Notes under the pieces: model-generated | Told to the model about the DNA's origin: nothing | The model's input: only the letters and a program-made list of their open reading frames with translations | Database searches by the model: none | Part shown: positions 1 through 8,602 of the stretch, piece after piece | How the letters are laid out: each line of letters begins with the position of its first letter | Position numbering within the stretch: the stretch's first letter is position 1 | From: an uncultured Clostridia bacterium | GTDB taxonomy: Bacteria > Bacillota > Clostridia > Lachnospirales > CAG-274 | Reading direction: 5' to 3' | NCBI GenBank assembly: GCA_947589665.1 | Contig: CANQBJ010000003.1 | Location: forward strand, 28,706 to 92,705 | DNA: 64,000 nt | Program-made: the position numbers and the translations under genes

Positions 1-216
1 GGCATATGCTATGTAAATCTTACTCAGGCATTTATACGCAATAATTCACCTTTACCTTCAGAAAGGATAACGATATATTCCATAGTAAATTCTCTTACGG
101 AATTAGACACTGTAAATAAGGTACAGTTCCTTATAGAAGGTGAGAAAATAAACGAATACAAGGGAGATATTGATTTCAGCAAGCCTTTTGAAAGAGATGA
201 ATCCCTTATAAGATAG
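1..216 (+). CDS. GerMN-domain protein, C-terminal part (5' truncated by window edge)
   Basis: The reading frame is open from base 1 and ends at TAG 214-216, giving 71 residues. The end, with SIVNSLTEL, TVNKVQFLIEGE and FERDESLI, matches the C-terminal half of GerMN domains found in GerM-type spore germination/sporulation lipoproteins. The start, any signal peptide and any first GerMN repeat lie outside the window. GerM-like proteins act at the forespore/cell envelope during sporulation, which agrees with sigE and spoIIGA at 54-56 kb. It lies 4 bases before the comEC-like gene on the same strand, so the two are probably co-transcribed. The domain call is fairly firm; the exact role is not. Confidence 0.75.
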   Translation, partial: GICYVNLTQAFIRNNSPLPSERITIYSIVNSLTELDTVNKVQFLIEGEKINEYKGDIDFSKPFERDESLIR

Positions 217-220
217 TATT

Positions 221-1672
221 ATGAAAAGACCTATTGTTTTTATTCTTTTGTTTCTCATATATGGCATACTGGCAGGACAGCACCTTTACAGGGTTTTGGG
301 TGTTGTCCTTTTTATGCTTATTACCTTTGCGGCGGCAGTTGTCATAAGCAAAGTCTATAAAATTGAGGGTGTAAAGCTCCTTATAATAGCTGCTCTTGCA
401 GGCTTTATACTTGGCTGTAATTCTTTGGACTACAGCAATAAGGAGATAGACGCCCTTGCGGACAGCAATATAAAGCCTTATATGAATTGTACCGTTATAA
501 GAACAGACAAAAGATACGATGGCTACAGTAAATATACTGTAAGACTTAATTTTCTCAAGGCAGGGGACAGAGTATATAAGGACAAGATAAAATTATATCT
601 TTACAGCGCCTCCGATATTGAACCCGGTGATGTAGTTGAAATAAAAACAGGCATAAAACACGGCAGAGATATGAAAAGTATGCGTGAGTATAAGGAAAAG
701 TATTATATGCTCAGCCGTCACATAGAATACAAAATATCAGGCTATGCCTATAAGACAGGCTATGAGAAAAGCCTTAATACATATATGTATAAGCTGAGGA
801 CAAGTATAGCCGATGTATATGACAATGTTCTGCCTTCGAAAGAATCGGGACTTTTAAAGGCTATTATACTGGGAGACAGACTTGAGCTTGATGAAGAAAT
901 ATATGAGCTTTTCAGAAATGCAGGCATAGTACATATAATAGCCGTATCGGGACTGCATATATCCATATTTGCAGCTATACTTATGATACTTTTGGGTAAA
1001 TTCAGCAAAAGGTTTGCCGATATACTGTTATTAATAATTCTGTTCCTATATGCCATATTCACAGGCTGTTCACCCTCTGTTGTAAGAGCAGTGATAATGA
1101 TGTATGTATTTATAATAGGAGATATGCTGGGAAGAGATTATGACGTCATAAGCTCCTGCGCCTTTGCCGCTATACTTCTTCTTGTATACAGCCCTTGTTA
1201 TATCTACGATATGGGATTTCAGTATTCCTTTACGGCAGTATTCATTATAGGTATGACGGCAGACCTGCTCAGAAAGTATAATATAAGCAGCGGTTATCTG
1301 GGTACATTTATTGTTTCGGTAGCCGTAGCCTTTGGTGTAAAGCCTATCACACTTTATTACTTCGGTTATATAAATTTTATAGACTTTGCAGTAAATATTA
1401 TTGTAATATGCTTTATGGGTATACTTGTACTCTTTGGCGGTATATGCGGTATAGCGGGGCTTGTTTCCTTAAGAGCGTCTATATTTGCCGCAGGGCTGCC
1501 TTATATAATACTGAAAGGAACGGAATATCTGTCAGAACTCAGTCTGAAAGCGCCTATAGCCCATATTGAGACCCATATATACGGTATTACTGTGCTTATA
1601 GTTTATACAGCATTGACATTTGCATATATGTATTTAATGAAAAATAAAAAATCAGTTGTGAGAGATAAATAA
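221..1672 (+). CDS. comEC: ComEC/Rec2-type competence membrane protein (no nuclease domain)
   Basis: 483-residue polytopic membrane protein. The N-terminal part (about 1-190) looks like DUF4131: hydrophobic segments followed by an OB-like soluble stretch. It is followed by the Competence core, with HIIAVSGLHISI at about 238-249 and many membrane helices to the C-terminus. ComEC forms the inner-membrane channel for single-stranded DNA in natural transformation. Full ComEC proteins usually carry a C-terminal metallo-beta-lactamase-like domain of about 250 residues; here the protein stops at KKSVVRDK after the last helix, so that domain is absent. No good Shine-Dalgarno is visible before ATG 221, and coupling to the GerMN gene 4 bases upstream is likely. 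It could be a functional channel with a separate nuclease, or a reduced remnant. holA follows 21 bases later. Confidence 0.85.
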   Translation: MKRPIVFILLFLIYGILAGQHLYRVLGVVLFMLITFAAAVVISKVYKIEGVKLLIIAALAGFILGCNSLDYSNKEIDALADSNIKPYMNCTVIRTDKRYDGYSKYTVRLNFLKAGDRVYKDKIKLYLYSASDIEPGDVVEIKTGIKHGRDMKSMREYKEKYYMLSRHIEYKISGYAYKTGYEKSLNTYMYKLRTSIADVYDNVLPSKESGLLKAIILGDRLELDEEIYELFRNAGIVHIIAVSGLHISIFAAILMILLGKFSKRFADILLLIILFLYAIFTGCSPSVVRAVIMMYVFIIGDMLGRDYDVISSCAFAAILLLVYSPCYIYDMGFQYSFTAVFIIGMTADLLRKYNISSGYLGTFIVSVAVAFGVKPITLYYFGYINFIDFAVNIIVICFMGILVLFGGICGIAGLVSLRASIFAAGLPYIILKGTEYLSELSLKAPIAHIETHIYGITVLIVYTALTFAYMYLMKNKKSVVRDK

Positions 1673-1702
1673 TTCTGTTATACTGACGGTGAGGTGATAT
1701 CC

Positions 1703-2686
1703 TTGAAGGAACTGGATAATGATATAAAAACAGGAAAATTCAAAAAAGCATATTTACTTTTTGGCGAAGAGAGATATCTTATAAATCAGTATAAGGACAA
1801 GCTCCGCGCAGCTATAGTTGACGAAAGCACCGAGCTTATGAATTTGAATATATACGACGGACAAGGCGTAAATGTAAACGATATCATTTCTGCGGCGGAT
1901 ACGGCGCCTTTTTTCAGTGACTACAGGCTTTTGCTCATATCCGATACGGGACTTTTCAAGGACGGCAGAAAGGATGATACAACAAAGCTGGCTGAGGTCA
2001 TAAAGGAAAGCGGGGAGGGCATTGTGTTTCTTTTCTTCAATGAAAAGGTAGACAAGCGCAATGCTCTTTACAAGGCTGTCAAAAAATATGGCTATTGCTG
2101 TGAATTGAATGAGCTTAAGGAAAAGGAAATAATAAGCTTTATCACAGATTATTCAAAGGGAAGGCTTAAGGGCAGCAACGCCGCATATTTTGCTAGGAAT
2201 ATAGGCACAAGTCTTGAAAAAATCACAGGCGAATATGAAAAGCTTATAGCCTATGTTGGCGACGGAGAAATCAAAAAGGAGCATATAGACACCGCTTGCA
2301 GCAAGTCCGATGAAATAAATATATACGATATGGTAGACGCTATAGGCGGCAAAAATACGGAGAAGGCACTGGATATATACAACAATATGCTTTTTGCCAA
2401 GAATGAGCCTGTTGCAATAATGGGTATGATATCCAGGCAGTTCAGACTTATACTTAAATGCAAATATCTACAGATGAGCAAGAAATATAACTACAGACAG
2501 GTTGCGGCAGAGCTTAAAATGAATGAGTTCGTTGCAATGAAGTGCTGTTCGCAAAGCAAGAATTTCAAGCTTTCGACAATTATGTCCGCTATAGAGGACT
2601 GCGCCAAGTGTGACAGCGATTTCAGAAAAGGACTTATAGACATCAAGCTCGGCGTTGAATTGATAATAATAAAATACAGCAGATAA
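1703..2686 (+). CDS. holA: DNA polymerase III delta subunit
   Basis: Clamp-loader delta subunit, which opens the beta clamp so it can be loaded on DNA. The N-terminus LKELDNDIKTGKFKKAYLLFGEERYL is the typical delta start, and the body of about 327 residues has the expected length and ends IDIKLGVELIIIKYSR, as is usual. I choose TTG 1703 because GAGGTG (1691-1696) then sits at normal spacing; GTG 1694 would overlap that ribosome binding site. comEC followed by holA is a common order in Firmicutes. A strong hairpin plus T-run follows immediately and ends the unit. Confidence 0.92.
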   Translation: MKELDNDIKTGKFKKAYLLFGEERYLINQYKDKLRAAIVDESTELMNLNIYDGQGVNVNDIISAADTAPFFSDYRLLLISDTGLFKDGRKDDTTKLAEVIKESGEGIVFLFFNEKVDKRNALYKAVKKYGYCCELNELKEKEIISFITDYSKGRLKGSNAAYFARNIGTSLEKITGEYEKLIAYVGDGEIKKEHIDTACSKSDEINIYDMVDAIGGKNTEKALDIYNNMLFAKNEPVAIMGMISRQFRLILKCKYLQMSKKYNYRQVAAELKMNEFVAMKCCSQSKNFKLSTIMSAIEDCAKCDSDFRKGLIDIKLGVELIIIKYSR

Positions 2687-2689
2687 AAA

Positions 2690-2737
2690 GCTGTCGCAAT
2701 AAGCATTATAAAAAATAAGTTATTGCGACAGTTTTTT
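2690..2737 (+). terminator. Bidirectional intrinsic terminator after holA
   Basis: Twelve-base perfect arms (CTGTCGCAATAA at 2691-2702 and its complement at 2720-2731) enclose an A/T-rich loop, with TTTTTT on the plus side and a T-run on the minus side. It ends the holA transcript and may also stop read-through from leuS on the other strand. Confidence 0.9.
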
Positions 2738-2746
2738 GATTTTCGG

Positions 2747-3009
2747 TAAATTTTTGTTTAGTAGAATAAGTTCGACCTCTCAGTCAGCCCCGTTTACATC
2801 TACTTTTATATAAACTGTTGCCGCGGCTGACAGCTCCCCTGATTAGGGGAGCCTTAGGCGGGTGCTTTGCAAAATCCCTTATTTACTTAGAAAAAGCAAT
2901 ACCAAATCCACTGCCATAGCTTTCCGGTACACAGCCTCCCCTAATCAGGGGAGGGGGACCGCCGTTAGGCGGTGGAGAGGTCTATTTTACTCAGTTAAAC
3001 AAAAATTTA
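2747..3009. mobile_element. MITE-like palindromic element with 35-bp terminal inverted repeats
   Basis: The two ends, 2747-2781 and 2975-3009, are inverted repeats matching at 28 of 35 positions, including identical 14-base outer and 8-9-base inner (GACCTCTC) blocks. Both ends begin with TA, as expected for TA-targeting (IS630/mariner-like) elements. Inside are two related hairpins built on CTCCCCT/AGGGGAG (2834-2851 and 2935-2954) and a GCCGCC/GGCGG-type hairpin at 2959-2973. There is no coding sequence. It lies in the 345-base gap between the holA terminator and the leuS stop. Assignment to a transposon family is inference; the terminal repeats are directly visible. Confidence 0.7.
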
Positions 3010-3031
3010 ACACAACAATTCCTTTTATCAT

Positions 3032-5446
3032 CTATGGTCTTACCACAATATTACATATTCTGCCTGGAACATATATTTCCTTTACAATAGTACCGCTGAG
3101 CTTACTGCCTAAAGCATCCTTAGCGGCTGCAAGAACAGTGTCCTTGTCGGCGTCGGCAGCAACATCAATGGTCGCCTTTACCTTGCCGTTTATTTGAACA
3201 GCTAAGTTGATAGTGTCCTCCTTAAGCTTTTCTTCATCATACTTTGGCCATGTTTGTCTGAATACGGATTCGTCATGTCCAAGGGTCTGCCATATTTCCT
3301 CGGCAATATGAGGAGCAAAGGGACAAAGAAGTATAGCAAGGGCTTCAAGTGAATCCTTGTCAATACCGCCTGCATTCTTTGCGGCAGCTACAAGCTTATT
3401 TGTAAACTCCATAAAGCCTGAGATAACGGTGTTGAGCGTAAGAGCCTCAAGACGGGTCGTTATTTCATATATCATCTTGTGCTTAGCCTGTTCTATCTCC
3501 TTTGTAGGCTGTTCTATTATCTTGTCCTTGTATTCGTCAACGAACTTCCATACCTTGTTAAGATATCTGTAAACACCGTCGATACCGTTATCGTCCCACT
3601 CTGAGTCGAGCTCAGGAGGTCCTATGAACAGCTCATACATTCTCAAGGAGTCACAGCCGTAGTTTTCCACCATTTCATCGGGAGAAACTACGTTGCCCTT
3701 GTTCTTGCTCATCTTGGCTCCGTCCTTGGTTATCATACCCTGGTTGAAAAGCCTTGTAAAAGGCTCGTCAAAATCAACTACACCGATGTCATATAAGAAC
3801 TTTGTATAAAATCTTGCATAGAGCAAATGCAGTACGGCATGCTCGATACCGCCTACATACATATCTACAGGCGCCCACTTCTTAAGAGCCTCCTTGCTTG
3901 CAAGCTCCTTGTCATTGTGATTGTCGCAGTATCTTAAGAAATACCATGAAGAGCCTGCCCACTGAGGCATAGTATTGGTCTCTCTCTTAGCAGGACCTCC
4001 GCAGCAGGGACAGGTAGTATTTACCCATTCGTCAATAGCGGCAAGAGGTGATTCGCCTGTGTCTGTAGGCTTATAGCTTTCTACATTGGGAAGTATAACG
4101 GGAAGCTCTTCCTCAGGCACGGGAACTATGCCGCACTTTTCACAATGAATAAGAGGTATAGGCTCGCCCCAGTATCTCTGTCTTGAGAATACCCAGTCAC
4201 GGAGCTTGTAGTTTACGGTCTTTTTGCCAAAACCCTTTTCCTCCATATAATCGGGGACCTTAGCCTTGGCATCCTCGGACTTCATACCGTTGAACTCTCC
4301 AGAATTAATCATTATACCCGGCTCGGTATATGCTTCTGTAAGCTCTTCGTCTTCCTTACCGTCTTTGCTTATTACCTGAATAATAGGCAGATCAAATTTC
4401 TTTGCAAACTCAAAATCTCTGTCATCATGGGCGGGAACACACATAATAGCGCCTGTACCATAGTCGGCAAGTACATAGTCGGAAACCCATATAGGAGTTT
4501 TGGCGCCGTTAAGCGGATTGATACCGTATGCGCCTGTGAACACACCTGTCTTTTCCTTATCTGTCATTCTGGAAACATTGGATTTGGTGCTGGCATCATA
4601 TATATACTTATCCATTTGCTCCTTGTATTCGGGAGCAGTTATGTCCTTTATAAGCTCATGTTCGGGAGCAAGCACCATAAATGTTGCGCCGTAGAGAGTG
4701 TCAGGCCTTGTGGTATATACCTTTATAGCCTTGTCCGTACCCTCTACAGGGAAGTCTATCTCTGCGCCGTAGCTCTTGCCTATCCAGTCGGACTGCATTT
4801 TCTTTACCTTTTCAGGCCAGTTCAGCTTTTGAAGGTCATTGAGAAGTCTTTCTGCATAATGAGTTATCCTGAGCATCCACTGGCGAAGATTTTTCTTTGT
4901 GACCTGAGAACCGCAGCGGTCACATACACCGTTGGTAGCCTCCTCATTGGCAAGTACGCACTTACAGTTAGGACACCAGTTAAGGGGCATTTCCTTTTCG
5001 TATGCAAGACCGTTTTTGAACATCTGTATAAATATCCACTGCGTCCACTTATAGTATGCGGGGTCTGTAGTATTTATCTCTCTGTCCCAGTCGTATATAG
5101 CGGCTATTTCATTGACCTGTCTCTTGATATTTCTGATACTGTTCTCTGTAGAAACAGAAGGGTGAGTGCCTGTCTTTATGGCAAAGTTCTCAGCAGGCAG
5201 ACCAAAAGCGTCCCAGCCCATGGGATGAAGTATCTCATAGCCCTGTAAAAGCTTGTATCTGCTCACAACGTCTGAAAGCACGTAGCCTCTCCAGTGACCT
5301 ACGTGAAGACCGTTGCCTGAGGGATATGGGAACATATCCAGACAGTAGTACTTAGGCTTGTCTGTGTTAGTGGGATTTACGGGATTTTTTTCCCATATGG
5401 CACGCCATTTTTTTTCAATTTCTTTGTAATTGTATTTAGTGCTCAT
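3032..5446 (-). CDS. leuS: Leucyl-tRNA synthetase
   Basis: Class I aminoacyl-tRNA synthetase charging tRNA-Leu. Visible parts: the HIGH-type motif PYPSGNGLHVGHW at about residues 40-52; the CP1 editing region, with TTRPDTLYGATF and the GTGAIMCVPAHDDRD block; KMSKNKGNV (KMSKS) near residue 570; an anticodon-binding domain; and the C-terminal tail. The length of about 804 residues is normal. The frame also opens at ATG 5464, but GGAGG lies just inside that codon, so initiation is at TTG 5452 or ATG 5446; I take 5446. It has its own promoter at 5482-5510. Unlike many clostridial leuS genes, it has no T-box in the short upstream region. Confidence 0.96.
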   Translation of the reverse strand: MSTKYNYKEIEKKWRAIWEKNPVNPTNTDKPKYYCLDMFPYPSGNGLHVGHWRGYVLSDVVSRYKLLQGYEILHPMGWDAFGLPAENFAIKTGTHPSVSTENSIRNIKRQVNEIAAIYDWDREINTTDPAYYKWTQWIFIQMFKNGLAYEKEMPLNWCPNCKCVLANEEATNGVCDRCGSQVTKKNLRQWMLRITHYAERLLNDLQKLNWPEKVKKMQSDWIGKSYGAEIDFPVEGTDKAIKVYTTRPDTLYGATFMVLAPEHELIKDITAPEYKEQMDKYIYDASTKSNVSRMTDKEKTGVFTGAYGINPLNGAKTPIWVSDYVLADYGTGAIMCVPAHDDRDFEFAKKFDLPIIQVISKDGKEDEELTEAYTEPGIMINSGEFNGMKSEDAKAKVPDYMEEKGFGKKTVNYKLRDWVFSRQRYWGEPIPLIHCEKCGIVPVPEEELPVILPNVESYKPTDTGESPLAAIDEWVNTTCPCCGGPAKRETNTMPQWAGSSWYFLRYCDNHNDKELASKEALKKWAPVDMYVGGIEHAVLHLLYARFYTKFLYDIGVVDFDEPFTRLFNQGMITKDGAKMSKNKGNVVSPDEMVENYGCDSLRMYELFIGPPELDSEWDDNGIDGVYRYLNKVWKFVDEYKDKIIEQPTKEIEQAKHKMIYEITTRLEALTLNTVISGFMEFTNKLVAAAKNAGGIDKDSLEALAILLCPFAPHIAEEIWQTLGHDESVFRQTWPKYDEEKLKEDTINLAVQINGKVKATIDVAADADKDTVLAAAKDALGSKLSGTIVKEIYVPGRICNIVVRP

Positions 5447-5481
5447 TTTCAAAAATGCCTCCATAGTAAATTTGATTAAAT

Positions 5482-5510
5482 ATTATACACCTTTTTGGCA
5501 TAAAATTCAA
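5482..5510 (-). promoter_or_regulatory. Sigma-A-type promoter of leuS
   Basis: On the minus strand TTGAAT (5510-5505) and TATAAT (5487-5482) are separated by exactly 17 bases. The predicted transcript starts about 25-30 bases before the leuS start codon, leaving no room for a T-box. Confidence 0.7.
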
Positions 5511-5517
5511 GCACTAA

Positions 5518-5563
5518 TGTTATTTTTCATAGACTGTAATTGTTATTTTTCATAGACTGTAAT
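5518..5563. repeat. Exact 23-bp tandem duplication across a stop codon
   Basis: 5518-5540 and 5541-5563 are identical. The unit covers the last codons and stop of the DUF4179 gene, so a second, untranslated copy of the gene's 3' end follows the true one. It looks like a recent slippage duplication. Confidence 0.9.
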
Positions 5564-6901
5564 ACCGTTAATAATTATTTTACTCAATCTGTCAATGTCT
5601 ATATAGGTTTCGGGGTCCAATGTAAATTCACCGTCACCGCTGAAACTTCCGCTTGTAAAACTGCATTCTGTACCATCGTCATATATGAATTTGCTTTTCA
5701 TTGTGACCTTACCGTCAGTTGTACCGATAACACTTGTGGGAGTTATTTCAAGACGATATATAGTGTTTTCGCCAAAGGGTATGTTTTCTTTCACTATAGG
5801 CTCTGTCAGAAATTCATTGCAGTCAAAATACAATATAAAAGGCTCCTCGGACTGATAGGAATAATACTCTATATCAGCGTATATACTACAGTCCTTAAAT
5901 TCCTCTTTGTCTATGTCAAATACAAACTGCTCATATTTTCTCATACCTATATACCCATCATCGGAATAAGCGGCTGACTGAGGCATATCGGTTGGCTTTA
6001 TGCCCTGTGAATAGGCAGAATATATCCTTTTTTTATTTGAATTTACAGCATACATATTTACGCGGGTACGCTCTGATATAGGCTCGGTATAGGTCATATT
6101 TATATGAAGCTTGTTGTTTATAAAGCCTGTATTATTATAATATAAAAAATCTATATCATCATTAAGAGCTGTGTCATTGCTGCTTGGCTTGATGCAGATA
6201 TTATAACCGTCACCAAAGCTTTGTGTTTTCTCCAGTTCTTCTTGATTGGACGTTACATTTAATCCTGCATCGTCAAATTCCCTATTATCTTTAAGCAGAT
6301 CAACTGTTTCATCTGTAATTACTTTATCTGCAGGTATCTCAATGTGCTTATACTTCTTTTTATCGCTTAATATATAGTCTGTTCTCAGTTGAAGCTGTGA
6401 TTTTTCTGTCAGAGATTCTGAAATATCAAAGTTTAGTCTGAATATCTTTTTGTTATTTTTTATATCATAGGCGCCCCTGAAACCTGCTCCGGGAGTATCT
6501 ATTGAAATTCCGTTAAAATATGGTCTGGAATTAAGCAATAAAGTATCTTCCTTTATCCTTTTGCCTGTTGTATCCTCAACAGAGCCATAAAGTGTAAGAG
6601 TATTCCCTGAATATATTCCACCGTCCAGTTCCATTTTTATTCCATCGTGTATATCTGTACTTATTGCAGGAGTTATCCTTGTATTGTTTTCTTCCTTAAG
6701 TATTTCTGCTATTCTGTCTATATAGCCTCTGTATGCCATAACAGGAAGGGCAATAACAATTATTATAACGGCAATAACAGGTATGAATTTTACTCTACTT
6801 TTTACGGTTGTCTGTTCTTTACATTCTGCTATGATTTTTTCCCTAATTTCCTCATCGGGTGTTATTTTTTCTGCTATTTTCATATATCTGTCCTTAAACA
6901 T
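5543..6901 (-). CDS. DUF4179-type membrane protein, probable anti-sigma factor
   Basis: About 452 residues. A short acidic/basic cytoplasmic N-terminus is followed by one membrane helix at about 38-56 (FIPVIAVIIIVIALPVMA) and then a large extracytoplasmic region with the layout of the DUF4179 family. Such genes usually follow an ECF sigma factor and are thought to hold it at the membrane. That arrangement holds here: ATG 6901 overlaps the end of the sigma gene by 8 bases and is preceded by AGGAGG at ideal spacing, so translation is coupled. The frame opens further upstream at a TTG (6916), but that codon would lie inside the sigma gene and lacks a ribosome site. The anti-sigma role rests on family and position, not on a recognised zinc finger. 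The 3' end has the 23-bp duplication. Confidence 0.75.
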   Translation of the reverse strand: MFKDRYMKIAEKITPDEEIREKIIAECKEQTTVKSRVKFIPVIAVIIIVIALPVMAYRGYIDRIAEILKEENNTRITPAISTDIHDGIKMELDGGIYSGNTLTLYGSVEDTTGKRIKEDTLLLNSRPYFNGISIDTPGAGFRGAYDIKNNKKIFRLNFDISESLTEKSQLQLRTDYILSDKKKYKHIEIPADKVITDETVDLLKDNREFDDAGLNVTSNQEELEKTQSFGDGYNICIKPSSNDTALNDDIDFLYYNNTGFINNKLHINMTYTEPISERTRVNMYAVNSNKKRIYSAYSQGIKPTDMPQSAAYSDDGYIGMRKYEQFVFDIDKEEFKDCSIYADIEYYSYQSEEPFILYFDCNEFLTEPIVKENIPFGENTIYRLEITPTSVIGTTDGKVTMKSKFIYDDGTECSFTSGSFSGDGEFTLDPETYIDIDRLSKIIINGITVYEK

Positions 6902-7367
6902 TTTCATCCTCCTCAAAATATTCCTTCAAAAGTTTTCTTGCTCTGTGGAGTTGTGTTTTGACTGCTGACTTGCTTTTGTTCAGTGTTTTTGCAATTTCCT
7001 CAATACTCATATCCTCATAGTAAAAAAGATGTATTACCGTTCGGTATTTTGGCGGCAGCTTTTCAAGCTTGTAATAAAGCTCTTTTTCCTCCTTTATTTC
7101 TATGGTGTCATATTGCAGTACTTCTCTGTCCGAAAATATTACTTTTTTAAACCATGCGCTTCTGACAAAGCTTTTGGAGTTATTTATCGCCGCTCTTATT
7201 ATGTAGGCTCTTTCATGATTTTCATCTTTAAATACGGCTTGCCGCTTGTAAAGCTTTAAGCATACGTTCTGCAGAATATCATCGGCATCATATTTGTTTT
7301 TAGCATAGTAATAGGCTATGTTGTAAATGGTAGTGCCGTATTTTTCAAGTATTCTCTCTATGTCCAT
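6894..7367 (-). CDS. ECF-type RNA polymerase sigma factor
   Basis: 157-residue sigma-70 family protein with only regions 2 and 4. Region 2 is in the first 70 residues, including the DADDILQNVCLKLYK segment. Region 4 follows, with LPPKYRTVIHLFYYEDMSIEEIAKTLNKSKSAVKTQLHRARKLL as a clear helix-turn-helix ending. ATG 7367 has AGAGAGG at good spacing; GTG 7376 would overlap that site. The gene is followed, with overlap, by its DUF4179 partner. An ECF-like promoter (GTAACC-N16-CGTATA) lies just upstream, which suggests autoregulation. Confidence 0.9.
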   Translation of the reverse strand: MDIERILEKYGTTIYNIAYYYAKNKYDADDILQNVCLKLYKRQAVFKDENHERAYIIRAAINNSKSFVRSAWFKKVIFSDREVLQYDTIEIKEEKELYYKLEKLPPKYRTVIHLFYYEDMSIEEIAKTLNKSKSAVKTQLHRARKLLKEYFEEDENV

Positions 7368-7399
7368 TTCAGACACCTCTCTTTTGTTCTCTTACCCTA

Positions 7400-7427
7400 T
7401 ATACGCTTTAAAGTGTGGAAAGGTTAC
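7400..7427 (-). promoter_or_regulatory. ECF-type promoter, probably autoregulatory
   Basis: On the minus strand GTAACC (7427-7422) and CGTATA (7405-7400) are separated by 16 bases. The layout is typical of ECF sigma targets (AAC-type -35, CGT-type -10) and sits directly before the ECF gene. Its -35 touches the hairpin that ends the upstream gene. Confidence 0.7.
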
Positions 7428-7459
7428 AAAAAAAGAACTGCGTAGAGCAGCTCTTTTTT
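7428..7459 (-). terminator. Intrinsic terminator between the 7458-7943 gene and the ECF unit
   Basis: The stem GAACTGC/GCAGCTC (7435-7441 with 7447-7453) has T-runs on both sides. On the minus strand it ends the upstream three-gene unit. Confidence 0.8.
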
Positions 7460-7943
7460 ATTTTATATCGGGATCAAAATTATTATCCTTAAAATACTGT
7501 ATTACCTTATGAGCATCGGCGCTGTTTTCCGCAGGCGCTATGCATATAAAGTCCTCTGTTTTAAGTATATAGCAGTTTCCTTTTTCCGAATAATCGAGGA
7601 AGCCGTGGCTTAGGTTGTTAGTATTGCCTATGTAGTAGAAAAAGGATATATGTGAGATATCGCCTGTGTCCTCTATCGGTATACTTGACTTATACATAGA
7701 ATAATCTATATCATCAAATGAAAATAAGGTGTCTTCCTTTGAATATACCTTTATTTCCGGAATAAGATAATCCTGCTTTAAAAGGTAATTATGCCGTCTT
7801 GCATTTATAGAAAATGTGTATTGTCCCTCTTCGTTATACATTACCGCAGGCATATCCGCCTGTATACGATGAGGGATCGGTATAAAATACAAGGCTATTA
7901 ATATAATTACTGTAAAAATTATAACGTATTTTATTCTTCCCAT
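7458..7943 (-). CDS. Membrane-anchored hypothetical protein
   Basis: 161 residues. One N-terminal hydrophobic helix (about 5-22, YVIIFTVIILIALYFIPI) would anchor it or act as an uncleaved signal; the rest is a predicted extracytoplasmic domain without cysteines in conserved pairs. I recognise no family. It is the last gene of a minus-strand run (8603-9331, 7954-8601, 7458-7943) with gaps of 1 and 10 bases, so it is probably co-transcribed with the DUF6062 gene. It ends at the terminator at 7428-7459. Confidence 0.6.
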   Translation of the reverse strand: MGRIKYVIIFTVIILIALYFIPIPHRIQADMPAVMYNEEGQYTFSINARRHNYLLKQDYLIPEIKVYSKEDTLFSFDDIDYSMYKSSIPIEDTGDISHISFFYYIGNTNNLSHGFLDYSEKGNCYILKTEDFICIAPAENSADAHKVIQYFKDNNFDPDIK

Positions 7944-7953
7944 AGTTTTCTCC

Positions 7954-8601
7954 TTATTCGCTCATGAGAATATCAAAGGTCTTTACAGTGCTTTCCTTAT
8001 ACTCCTCTGGCATTATCACAAATCCGATATAGCTTTCATTATCCTGATAGAGATTATATTTTTTAAGAAATGCCGAATTTGACAGCTTAACGGCAAGAGG
8101 TTCCATTTCGCCTGATTCCGGGTCCTTTGCGTAATAAATAAGGCCCTTTTCATCAAGAGAGCTTATTTCATCTTCGGTAAGATAGTCTGTCAGATTTTCA
8201 TAATAGCCTGAGTTTATGAATATATCGGTATTTTCCTTATCAGCCATTATCAAATGGAACTGTGACGCATACAGATATGTATTGAATTTCTGATTAAGCT
8301 GTGCCTCGACCATTACATCCTTTTCATCCGAAAAAAAGCTTTCTATTTCGACCGTATATTTTCTGGGGTCAAGGGCAAGCAATGTATTCAGCTCCTCTGT
8401 GACTGCATCATCATCCGCCATGGACAAAAACTGTCCGTACATTGCTATACCGCAGTAATTATCGGGGTGGGGCTTTACGAACACTGTATATATTATAGAA
8501 ATTCCTGCTATTATAAGGAAGCATATCATAAATATCCTTAGCTTATAGTATATCCATATATGCTCCAGCTTACCTTTTAAGTCCAATTCACTGAATGTCA
8601 T
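7954..8601 (-). CDS. Single-pass membrane protein of unknown function
   Basis: 215 residues. ATG 8601 is chosen because GGAGG, formed by the end of the upstream gene, lies 6 bases before it; the longer frame from TTG 8616 has no ribosome site. A short cytoplasmic part is followed by one membrane helix at about residues 23-43 (IFMICFLIIAGISIIYTVF) and an outer domain of about 170 residues. It reads like the extracellular part of transport- or secretion-associated proteins, but I cannot name a family. It sits 1 base after the DUF6062 gene, so it is translationally coupled to it. Confidence 0.6.
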   Translation of the reverse strand: MTFSELDLKGKLEHIWIYYKLRIFMICFLIIAGISIIYTVFVKPHPDNYCGIAMYGQFLSMADDDAVTEELNTLLALDPRKYTVEIESFFSDEKDVMVEAQLNQKFNTYLYASQFHLIMADKENTDIFINSGYYENLTDYLTEDEISSLDEKGLIYYAKDPESGEMEPLAVKLSNSAFLKKYNLYQDNESYIGFVIMPEEYKESTVKTFDILMSE

Positions 8602-8602
8602 A

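Noticed and set aside
2862..3197. 111-codon plus-strand ORF
   Set aside because: It spans the MITE and the antisense of the leuS 3' end; no codon pattern or ribosome site supports it.
5465..5542. T-box before leuS
   Set aside because: The region is too short and lacks GGTGG...CCGCGG-type sequence; a normal promoter with 17-base spacing explains it.
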